A DNA stretch of 64,000 nucleotides from Scytonema tolypothrichoides VB-61278 (GTDB lineage: Bacteria > Cyanobacteriota > Cyanobacteriia > Cyanobacteriales > Nostocaceae): NCBI RefSeq assembly GCF_000828085.3, contig NZ_JXCA02000005.1:32382-96381 (forward strand). Reading direction: 5' to 3'. Of this stretch, positions 43,614 through 51,303 are shown piece by piece. Each line of letters starts with the position of its first letter. Position 1 is the first letter of the stretch. The position numbers and the translations under genes are program-made. Below the pieces are notes generated by a model. It did no database searches and was not told where the DNA came from. It worked only from the letters and a program-made list of their open reading frames with translations.

Positions 43614-45068
43614 TCAGAGCGGTTTTTGAGGGATTTTGAGAGGTGTACCCAAAATAATAGAGTCCATCTCTTTATAGGTAAAAAAAGGAACTGGACCAAT
43701 GAAGTAGGGACTGCATCCCAAGTCAACAAATCCTCCTCGCTTGCAGATACGGAAGAACATTGCAGTGGTGATGCTACCATCAGCTTCTTTAACGTCCCAG
43801 ATAACTTGCTTAAAAGACTTGCCAAACGGGTGGCGTCCGGTGGGTTCCTTTCCACCATTGAGTTTACCTAAGATGCCAAATCCACCCTTAACCTTTTGGT
43901 CTTTGCCTGACATCCATTGTGCACCAGTAACAATATCACTGCCTGAAACCTCAATGTGACCGCATTTCTTCTCGCACGAAACATTAAACCCGTCTTGATA
44001 GCTACCAGAGATGGATTTCCACCGTCCGCTTTCAAGCGATCCAAGGGGTAAGTCTACCTTACCAATGAAGCTCATATCGGGAATCGGTACATTAGAGAAT
44101 TGGTCAAATGGTACATCTGCCAGTCCTGGAACCTTACCGATTGTGGTGTTTTGCCAGTTGTAGAAGTCTTTAAACTGTGCTTGTTGGATGCCGGGGATGC
44201 TGGTTAGTTTATACTTATCAAGCTGGACATACTTACTGAGTTCGACCTCTGCAAGTTCAGGATAGTTGTTGAGTACCTCACCAACAGTTTGGTAGTCTGC
44301 GCTTAAACCCGTTACTTTGGTGACTAGTTCTTGAATTGGCGCGATTGTTCCCACTTTTAAATCTTCAAACTTGGGGATTGCTTGAGCAAGATCTGCAAGT
44401 GTTTGCCATTTCAGTGTCTCAAAATCAGAGAGGTTGAGGTTTTTGAGTTGAATACCTGTGATGTCAGCGATATCTTCAAGCGTGAAATCTTCAATCTTGA
44501 ATTCAGTAGCCTCGAAGTCGCCCAGTTCCATAACTTCGGCAAGGCTTTGTCCTGCACTCCAAGTACGCCTTTCCTTCATACCGGGGTTTTTGATATTGGG
44601 GAATTCGACGCTACCTGCGTCCCCAAACTTCATCTTTTTGAACGTGATATTGTTCCAGTCAGGAGTTGGTGCGCCGTTGACGTATTTGGTAGCAACTGGC
44701 TGCGACTTTTTGGTTTCTTTTGTTTGATTTGTCGAAGTGTTCAAATTTGAATACTTCGTGAGTTCAACTGAAGGTTGCCCGGTTTTTTCCTTTAAGCCAG
44801 TGGCGGCTACAGCTTTCCCTTCAAAAAGGAGACTACCGATATTATAGCTACCCCCAAACCGGATGAGTCCGTGTAAGGCAAGTCCTGCAGCAAGACCAAC
44901 TACCATGAGGTAGCGTAAGGTATTTAGTTTCGAGATGCGATACTGAAGTGCTCGATTAGTTTTATTATTGTTGATTTCCTGACTGACAAGTGCTACTGGT
45001 ACGATTGCAGTTACGTCGGTTACGGCTTCTGAAATTTGATAATTGGGAGTTAGGTTTTCGTTATCCAT
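43614..45068 (-). CDS. unknown 484-residue membrane-anchored protein of the conjugation operon
   Basis: An N-terminal cytoplasmic segment, a membrane helix at residues 50-68 (TLRYLMVVGLAAGLALHGLI), and a large extracytoplasmic part. Residues 165-330 contain irregular about 25-residue repeats with phrases such as IADITGIQLKNLNL, LADLAQAIPKFEDL, VGEVLNNYPELAEVEL. The C-terminal domain (RWKSISGSYQDGF, paired cysteines CEKKCGH, RICKRGGFVDLGC) may be disulfide-rich. No known family. Its place between VirB9-like and VirD4 suggests a transfer-specific periplasmic component. Confidence 0.6.
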   Translation of the reverse strand: MDNENLTPNYQISEAVTDVTAIVPVALVSQEINNNKTNRALQYRISKLNTLRYLMVVGLAAGLALHGLIRFGGSYNIGSLLFEGKAVAATGLKEKTGQPSVELTKYSNLNTSTNQTKETKKSQPVATKYVNGAPTPDWNNITFKKMKFGDAGSVEFPNIKNPGMKERRTWSAGQSLAEVMELGDFEATEFKIEDFTLEDIADITGIQLKNLNLSDFETLKWQTLADLAQAIPKFEDLKVGTIAPIQELVTKVTGLSADYQTVGEVLNNYPELAEVELSKYVQLDKYKLTSIPGIQQAQFKDFYNWQNTTIGKVPGLADVPFDQFSNVPIPDMSFIGKVDLPLGSLESGRWKSISGSYQDGFNVSCEKKCGHIEVSGSDIVTGAQWMSGKDQKVKGGFGILGKLNGGKEPTGRHPFGKSFKQVIWDVKEADGSITTAMFFRICKRGGFVDLGCSPYFIGPVPFFTYKEMDSIILGTPLKIPQKPL

Positions 45069-45094
45069 AAATTACTTAAAATTATTGATTGAAA

Positions 45095-45886
45095 TTATTG
45101 ATTTAAAACAAAGTTTGTTTGAGTTGCAGAGGGGGTACTGCGTGGTGGTACTTCTAAGAGGCGCTTACCACCTAGCAACATGAGTTTTTCAACCAACTGC
45201 ATCGATACTCCAGCGGTGCTAGCAGCAGCAACAAGTTCCTGTCCTTGGGAGCGTAACTCGATAAGTTGATTTAGCCGTTGCCAGAGTGTACTATCTGTAG
45301 TTACCCACTGCTTGGAGAGAGCAATCTGCATTCCTTTGGCGATATACTTGCTGTCAGATAAAGCTGTATAACTAACTTTTGGTCTTGTTTCTTGAGTCTT
45401 GCTTGGGGTATCGCCAACAATTTCAATTTGGCTGTACTGGGGTGCGCCGCTACCTGGTACAATCCGAAAGTGATAGCTTTTCTTTGTTGACCCGGATTCA
45501 GTAATGACCGTCATGTGCGCGCCGTAAGACGCTTCTGGTAGACCAGCAATTTTGACTTTCTCAATGCGACGAATGTGAATCAGTCCAGCTCCTGTACTAC
45601 TACCAGAGCATCTGCCTAGCCCTTCAAGACATCCGTCAACGTCAAAAACAAACCTTGAGGGATCGTCCAGCCAGATTTTTTTGATAGTTTCTCCAGTACG
45701 GTAAAACGAAATAGATACCCCATGTCCGTTCCAAACTTTGACGGTTTGTAATTGGGCGGTTTCTCCTGACACTTGTGATGCTGCAACTTGATGGATGGTA
45801 TTTGCAAATACAGGTTTTAAGGGTGCAAATATGGACGTGCAGCAGATGTGAATTAGACTAAAATAGAGTATATATTTTAATTTCAC
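45095..45886 (-). CDS. VirB9/TraK-position secreted protein
   Basis: A 263-residue protein with a signal peptide (YILYFSLIHICCTSIFAPLK, cleavage about residue 29-30, PVFA|N) and a beta-rich domain (VKVWNGHGVSISFYRTGETI, IWLDDPSRFVFDVDG) resembling AMIN/secretin-associated domains and the N-part of TraK/VirB9. A helical C-terminal part is less typical. It overlaps virB10 by 4 bp. In T4SS the VirB9-VirB10 pair forms the outer core; the assignment is by position and fold resemblance. Confidence 0.6.
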   Translation of the reverse strand: MKLKYILYFSLIHICCTSIFAPLKPVFANTIHQVAASQVSGETAQLQTVKVWNGHGVSISFYRTGETIKKIWLDDPSRFVFDVDGCLEGLGRCSGSSTGAGLIHIRRIEKVKIAGLPEASYGAHMTVITESGSTKKSYHFRIVPGSGAPQYSQIEIVGDTPSKTQETRPKVSYTALSDSKYIAKGMQIALSKQWVTTDSTLWQRLNQLIELRSQGQELVAAASTAGVSMQLVEKLMLLGGKRLLEVPPRSTPSATQTNFVLNQ

Positions 45887-47616
45887 AGCTTTAATGACCT
45901 ATCGACTCTGATAGTAATTTTGGTGTTTTTAGGTACATACCAAACATTGGGACGGCGATTGATTTCCTCAGTGGCGCGTTCAGTGCGTTTGCTGACTGTA
46001 TCGCTCAACTTGCCAAAAAATCCTTCAACGAAAGCACCCTCGATGCTACGCTTGTTATTGCGGGTGCGAGTTCTTGTTCCACCTAGAGGTAAGTCTTCTG
46101 TGACCTCTTCGGATTTATTGATAATTTCTCCAATTTTGGCGATACCAGCAATTGTTCCTAAAGTGGCATCGTATTTGGCAATTTCTGGTCCTTTATCTTT
46201 GTAGGGTTTGGCGATGAGGGGCGAACCTGCTTCTCCTAGGACTGATATTGTACCAGGTGATACTGGGTACTCAGTTCCATCCTTAAGGATAGTCGTTACC
46301 TCAGCATACACGCCTGATGAGCCATCGACTGCAAGCATCGTGATTGTGACTTGCGTACCTCTTGGAATGGCAATTTCGCCTGTATTGCTGTAAAGTGGTT
46401 CATCTAACTGGGCAACAAACCGTAACGTATTTGTTTGTGCTTGCGAATGGTTGTTATTGTTATGACTTGTTTGAGGTAAGACCAGAGGAGTGACTAGGGT
46501 TGCATTTGCAAATGAACCAACAACCAAATACTGTGGTTTTCTCTCATAAAGAATTTGTGCTTCTTCGCTAAGGTAGTCATAACTCACATTTACGGCTTGA
46601 CTGCTTTCTTCATTATCTGCGTACTCTGGGCTATTGCTTTTGATGGTAGGTTCCCAACGAGGACGTAATTCCTCAATCGTGTTATTGTTGGTTGTGTCGG
46701 CACTCTCGTTACGACGGCTGCGACGACGGGAACGAGTAGTATTAACTTCTACTGTGGATCTTATTTCTCCGGTTGTAGCAGTAACCTCTTTTGTACTCGT
46801 GCTTGTGCTTTCGGTTGTGCTGGGGAAAGCGGTGAATGCATATTTAACCTGACCAACATTTCCCACGCTACGCAGCCGTTCAAGTTCGGCGAGTGGGTTC
46901 TTGGCAACTGTTTGGTTTTGGTTATTATTTACAGCTTTTCTCAGTAAGGAATGAGCGAGGTTAGAATGACTCCTACGAGCGATTTTCGGGACGGGAGCAG
47001 TAGGACGTAAAGGTGGTATTGGTTGAGAGGCGATTTCTCTACGTCTTAGTTTCAACTCTGGTTCGGCTGCCCCTTCTCGATAGACACGTCTTCTCGGTGG
47101 AGGAGTTTCTTGAGTGACGACTTTTTGTTGTGTGGGGCGCGTTTCTGCTTTTGTTGGCTGTATGTTAGCTTCAGCTTTACTTTCCTTCTCATCCTTCTTG
47201 CCATTGAGTGTATCAAGTTCTTCTTGTTGCTTGGCAAGGGCGAGTTTGGCGTAAACATCCCCATCTTTCTGTTCCGACGGGGTAGTAGTGGGACTGGGGG
47301 TAGGGGTAGCTTCTGGTTTTAAGCCAGTTTTGCTACCGTTCATCATTCCGTTAAGGACAAGAAATACTAATAAAAACCCTACGCCAAATGCACCACCAAT
47401 AATTCCTAATCTCGACCAAGGGGATGTGACAAAATCGTGTTTAGTCTTTATTAAAGCTGGGTCTTCGTCTCCTTCAAGTTCATCTTCTACTTCAGTACTA
47501 TTCTCCTGATTATCGTCTACTTCCTCATGTTTTTTCTCCTCACTATCGAATGGCAGAAAATTATCTACATCAGAAACATTATGATGAGTTTGATTATTTT
47601 CGTGTAACTGTAACAT
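45883..47616 (-). CDS. virB10: VirB10/TrbI/TraB-type core complex protein
   Basis: A 577-residue protein. Acidic cytoplasmic N-terminus (residues 25-60), one membrane helix (LGIIGGAFGVGFLLVFLVLN, near 70-90), a proline-rich linker (PTPSPTTTPS...), and a C-terminal beta-barrel domain with the family phrases LDEPLYSNTGEIAIPRGTQV, TVTITML-type strand and VWYVPKNTKITIRVDRSL. VirB10 spans inner to outer membrane and gates the channel. It is upstream of and overlaps the VirB9-like gene. Confidence 0.85.
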   Translation of the reverse strand: MLQLHENNQTHHNVSDVDNFLPFDSEEKKHEEVDDNQENSTEVEDELEGDEDPALIKTKHDFVTSPWSRLGIIGGAFGVGFLLVFLVLNGMMNGSKTGLKPEATPTPSPTTTPSEQKDGDVYAKLALAKQQEELDTLNGKKDEKESKAEANIQPTKAETRPTQQKVVTQETPPPRRRVYREGAAEPELKLRRREIASQPIPPLRPTAPVPKIARRSHSNLAHSLLRKAVNNNQNQTVAKNPLAELERLRSVGNVGQVKYAFTAFPSTTESTSTSTKEVTATTGEIRSTVEVNTTRSRRRSRRNESADTTNNNTIEELRPRWEPTIKSNSPEYADNEESSQAVNVSYDYLSEEAQILYERKPQYLVVGSFANATLVTPLVLPQTSHNNNNHSQAQTNTLRFVAQLDEPLYSNTGEIAIPRGTQVTITMLAVDGSSGVYAEVTTILKDGTEYPVSPGTISVLGEAGSPLIAKPYKDKGPEIAKYDATLGTIAGIAKIGEIINKSEEVTEDLPLGGTRTRTRNNKRSIEGAFVEGFFGKLSDTVSKRTERATEEINRRPNVWYVPKNTKITIRVDRSLKL

Positions 47617-47908
47617 ATAATAATTCGGTTTGATTTGGTGAAATTACTTGCGTAGGGAGGGAACTCTTGACAGGAAAGAAGGCTCTTTGAGGTGTACCTA
47701 GCCTCGCAAAAATCTGCGGAGGAGTCCTATATAATTTTTTTTAAAACTAATTACCAATAAAGGAGTCAGGAACCAGAAGAAAATGCTGAATTCTTCTTCA
47801 ATTCTTCTTACTCTCCTAAATCAGGACTTGCTGAATACTGAATTCTTCTTCAATTCTTCTTACTCTCCTGAAGGTCAGACACCTACGGAGGGTTTCCCTC
47901 CTGCATGG
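47617..47908. repeat. spacer with direct repeats of the GAATTCTTCTTC type
   Basis: Two near-identical copies of CTGAATTCTTCTTCAATTC plus TTCTTACTCTCCT at about 47,787 and 47,837. An inverted version occurs at 50,240-50,290 between virB6 and virB5. Non-coding. Confidence 0.65.
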
Positions 47909-48715
47909 CTAGCGCTCCTCCTGACTCCTAACTCCTGAATTCTTCTTCAAAAGGTCGTAATCGATAATTTGGGTAATTTCTAGACCTGATTGTCTAGCAG
48001 AATAAATTTTTTCGTCGAGTTCAGTTGGATTGGCTGGTAGCTTGGGAGTATCGATAGCTTCAACAGTCATTGTTTTGTTGAAGGCAATCCCTTTTCCTGA
48101 GTTTCTCTCTCTATCAAAAGCTACCAGTGTCGCAATATAATCAACTTCCCATTTTCCATCTTTGATTTTTCTGGGTTTGGATATATAGCGAGTAACAAGT
48201 GAAAATTGAGATTCGCCATTGAATACGCCACTCGGAACCATTTCAGCAAGGTTTTTGAGGAAGCTTGCTCGGAAGTCTTGATTTTCAGATAGAGCAAATG
48301 CTGCTGACCATGCTCTAGTTGGAATTCTTTTCCTGTTATTTTTTGTCGTTTTAATTTCTACTCCCTTGTCAGGTTTGGTAACATTTTCACCATTCTCATT
48401 GGCTTGGATTAGTCCATCCCAACCAAACATTTTCATCATAGTATCCGAGACAAATCTTTTGATAGTTTCGTCATCACGTTCATTGGGACCAACAAACTTA
48501 GCTATTGAGGTAGATCCATCTCGAAGCTGAACAACTGTCATACCTTTGACATGACGGTTTGTACCAGAACTTATGACAAAATTTACCAATTGTAATAGAA
48601 CAGATAGAATAGTTCCTCCTGCTGTTATGGTGATTGCCATGCCGATAGGTGTAGAAATAGATTGACCGTAACTGAGGAGACGAGTGGGTTGAGATTTAGA
48701 CTTAGATTTAAGCAT
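47909..48715 (-). CDS. VirB8/TraE-position membrane protein
   Basis: About 268 residues from ATG 48,715 (MLKSKSKSQPTRLL); the longer ORF from 48,814 adds an unlikely phenylalanine-rich leader. One membrane helix (TPIGMAITITAGGTILSVLL) is followed by a beta-rich domain (GKWEVDYIATLVAFDRER, MTVEAIDTPKLP) of the VirB8/NTF2-like kind. The last residues KKNSGVRSQEER come from a heptamer-type dispersed repeat that has extended the gene. Position between VirB6 and VirB10 supports VirB8. Confidence 0.6.
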   Translation of the reverse strand: MLKSKSKSQPTRLLSYGQSISTPIGMAITITAGGTILSVLLQLVNFVISSGTNRHVKGMTVVQLRDGSTSIAKFVGPNERDDETIKRFVSDTMMKMFGWDGLIQANENGENVTKPDKGVEIKTTKNNRKRIPTRAWSAAFALSENQDFRASFLKNLAEMVPSGVFNGESQFSLVTRYISKPRKIKDGKWEVDYIATLVAFDRERNSGKGIAFNKTMTVEAIDTPKLPANPTELDEKIYSARQSGLEITQIIDYDLLKKNSGVRSQEER

Positions 48716-48966
48716 AATTATCCGGTTTGATTTGGTGAATTGATTCGTAAAGGAGGGAACAGGGAACGGGGAACTCTTAACAGTGAAGAAAAAGAATTGT
48801 TTCGTAGAGTGCAAGCACGTAGTGCGACATGTAGTGCGTAAAGTGCGTGCCCGTTTTGCAAGAGCTTGTCCGTAAGAACTCAGGGCTTAGAAACAAGAAG
48901 TCCGCAATCATTTTCCCTAATTTTAATTATGGAATTTCCCTGTTCCCTGTTCCCTCTTAACTCTTA

Positions 48967-50124
48967 CTAACTACTTTGTTCCTTACCGATTTTGTTACCA
49001 ATAAACTTGGTTGCATTAACAGCAACGGTAGCAGTTGTGCTTGCTCCACCAGTGACGATTCCTGCTGCAATTTCAGCCCCAAATGATGTTACCTGATTTA
49101 GTCCCGTCCAAACAGCAAGTCCACCACCAGCTGCTAATGCAGATGCAAGAATAGGAGAAACCAATCCGACAAATAATAAGAAAATCATTGGTTGGTTTTG
49201 TTGCGAATTTGCAATGAGTTGTCCGCACAACCCAATAATGATGTTGAAGCAAAGTTTCGCCATTCCAACTGAAAAATAACCAGTTAACCAAGCGAAAATA
49301 GGTTTAGCGCCAAAGGGGAGTAGCGAACCGCCAACTGCTAATGGACCAAGTAGGGCAGTTAAAAGCATTGTGAACTCGATTCCCCATTGGTAAGCATTGT
49401 TGAGAGCCAAAAGAATGACCGCAACAAACCCGGTTATCATCGAACCAATTGCACTGGTGATAGAGTTACCAATTTTTTCAGCAATTTGACCGGGGGAGAG
49501 ATTTTCGAGTGCGTCTTTAGCATCTGACAAACTTTTAAGGGGGTTAAATTCCCAGCTACCGCTGTCGGGCGCAACTCCATGAAACAATTTAGGTGCAGAT
49601 GTTTTGAGTTCGGCTTCTGCTCGCTGCAAACAAGCAATTGAATCGGTCGTATTACCTGGAATTGAGCGACATCTTTCCATTGCTGCTCCGACTTGCTGTT
49701 GAAGGGCAATATTGCCAACGGCTCGGTTGAACGCTACTTCTAAATTTGCTCCAGCAGCGGTAAATTCGAGAATATCATTATTGACAGTATTAATATATCC
49801 GCGTATGGCGAGTGTTCCACTTCTGAGTAATGCGCCATTACTAGTGAGTAGCCCGACAACTATAATAGGCCATATCCAACTGGAGAGAGCTTTCATGTCC
49901 TCTTGATTTATCCAGTTTTTGCCCAATTCGACCATATACAAGGTGAGAGTGGCGATCGCAAAAAACTGTCCTACCTTGCACATCGACCCATACAAGTTAC
50001 CGTTAAGAGTTTCCTGCCAAAGTTCGTTAAATCCTTCTGCTACGAGTTGTGCCCCGCCAGCAGCATTTTCGAGAATGTCTTGTCCAAAAAATGGGTCGGT
50101 GGCAATTATGAAATGTTCTAACAT
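48967..50124 (-). CDS. VirB6/TrbL-type polytopic membrane protein
   Basis: A 385-residue protein with at least six membrane segments (e.g. MCKVGQFFAIATLTLYMVEL, IWPIIVVGLLTS, SMITGFVAVILLALNNAYQW, FTMLLTALLGPLAVGGSLL, PMIFLLFVGLVSPILASALA). The large periplasmic loop at residues 120-210 carries two Cys. This fits VirB6/TrbL channel proteins. It lies between VirB5- and VirB8-like genes in operon order. Confidence 0.7.
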   Translation of the reverse strand: MLEHFIIATDPFFGQDILENAAGGAQLVAEGFNELWQETLNGNLYGSMCKVGQFFAIATLTLYMVELGKNWINQEDMKALSSWIWPIIVVGLLTSNGALLRSGTLAIRGYINTVNNDILEFTAAGANLEVAFNRAVGNIALQQQVGAAMERCRSIPGNTTDSIACLQRAEAELKTSAPKLFHGVAPDSGSWEFNPLKSLSDAKDALENLSPGQIAEKIGNSITSAIGSMITGFVAVILLALNNAYQWGIEFTMLLTALLGPLAVGGSLLPFGAKPIFAWLTGYFSVGMAKLCFNIIIGLCGQLIANSQQNQPMIFLLFVGLVSPILASALAAGGGLAVWTGLNQVTSFGAEIAAGIVTGGASTTATVAVNATKFIGNKIGKEQSS

Positions 50125-50199
50125 GGTGCTTTAATTACCTGATGCTTCAGGGGTCATCTGGTGCAATGGAAAGGACACTCCTTCTATTTACGAAGAATT

Positions 50200-50345
50200 C
50201 AGAATGGACTGCGTCCCGCTCCGCGTTCCAGGAGTCAGTATTCAGGAGAGTAAGAAGAAGAATTGAAGAAGAATTCAGCAAGTCTTGATTTAGTATTCAG
50301 CATTTTATTCTGGCTCCTGACTTCTGACTCCTGACTCCTATTTAC
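50200..50345. repeat. dispersed heptamer-type repeats in the spacer between virB6 and virB5
   Basis: AGGAGAGTAAGAAGAAGAATT and GAATTCAGCAAGTC are the inverted counterparts of repeats at 47.8 kb. The end runs CTCCTGACTTCTGACTCC. Non-coding. Confidence 0.6.
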
Positions 50346-50351
50346 AGCAAA

Positions 50352-51098
50352 CTATTTACCAGCAGTGGTTTTGAGAGAGCTAAACCCGCTGATTTCCATG
50401 TATTGAGCGGTTATACCGTCCATTATTAGGTTTTGACGGCGGCGATCGCTTGCACCTTGTTCGGCGATTTGGGATAGCATGAGGTTAGTTTGCTGTACAT
50501 CGTGCCTTTGTTGCAGTCCATCAGTGCGGGACTGTCCTAACATTGAGACAATTTGGGCATTTTGGGCGGCAATAACCTTGAGGATATTCTGGGAAGCATC
50601 CATATCTTGAGCTTGGTTAGCAAGTTCTTGCGCTTCAGTTACGGTTTGTTGCGTCTGATAGATTTCTTTTTTGGTGCGTTCTTGACCTATTTCTCCTAAG
50701 ACGCTTTCAACTGTAGCACGGGTGGTTTCGCGTTCCAGTTCGTTACCAGCAGCAACTGCACCCTCGACAGTATTGCTTTCGTTCCAGTTCCCCGTCGCTT
50801 TGAGTTGGTCTTTTAGTTTGTCTGCACTTTCTACAGGATCTGGTAAACCCATAGTTCCGGTTGAGTTGTTGGTAGCAGTTTTTGCTTCCCCTTTCATCCC
50901 ACCCCAGCTTTCATTTATCACTGCAGTAAGTTCGTTTTTGGTTTCTTCAAAATAGCTATTAAGTTCGCCTAAAATCTCATTAAAAAAATCTTTCACTGAG
51001 AAGGCATAACTGGGGGTTGCACTTAGCAGAGTTATCAGACCAATCGCTGACCCAATTATAACTACTTTACTCGGTTTAAACTTTAACTTGAGTTTCAT
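50352..51098 (-). CDS. VirB5/TrbJ-type periplasmic protein
   Basis: A 248-residue protein. Signal peptide (VVIIGSAIGLITLLSATPSYA, cleaved after A about residue 32) and then a long helical region (VTEAQELANQAQDM, QNILKVIAAQNAQIVSMLG) like TrbJ/VirB5 minor pilus proteins. Upstream of VirB6 and downstream of VirB4, the order seen in P-type systems. Confidence 0.7.
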   Translation of the reverse strand: MKLKLKFKPSKVVIIGSAIGLITLLSATPSYAFSVKDFFNEILGELNSYFEETKNELTAVINESWGGMKGEAKTATNNSTGTMGLPDPVESADKLKDQLKATGNWNESNTVEGAVAAGNELERETTRATVESVLGEIGQERTKKEIYQTQQTVTEAQELANQAQDMDASQNILKVIAAQNAQIVSMLGQSRTDGLQQRHDVQQTNLMLSQIAEQGASDRRRQNLIMDGITAQYMEISGFSSLKTTAGK

Positions 51099-51169
51099 AC
51101 ATCTGGTGGATAAATTAATTAACGTGGTAATAAAAACTAAGCCACTTGTCTATGATTTATCAATAAAGA

Positions 51170-51303
51170 ATAGAGGCGTCAGTCGCCAAGAGTCAGCAAT
51201 GTTTCCTATGCAACTGGTTAACCCGTGTTAGCGCAGCCGTGCTGTAGGCATAAGGCGGATGAATAAATGGCTAAACACCACACCAAATTGTAAAATTGGT
51301 GGT
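51170..51303. repeat. dispersed repeat cluster between virB5 and virB4
   Basis: AGAGGCGTCAGTCGCCAAGAG, a GTTAGCGCAGCCGTGCTGTAG unit and an AAATTGTAAAATTGG palindrome. Part of it extends into the 3' end of virB4 (51,304-51,375). Confidence 0.5.

Noticed and set aside
48716-48814. Upstream start of the VirB8-like gene
   Set aside because: The extra leader is phenylalanine-rich, lies in repeat-like sequence and is unlike a VirB8 N-terminus; ATG 48,715 is preferred.
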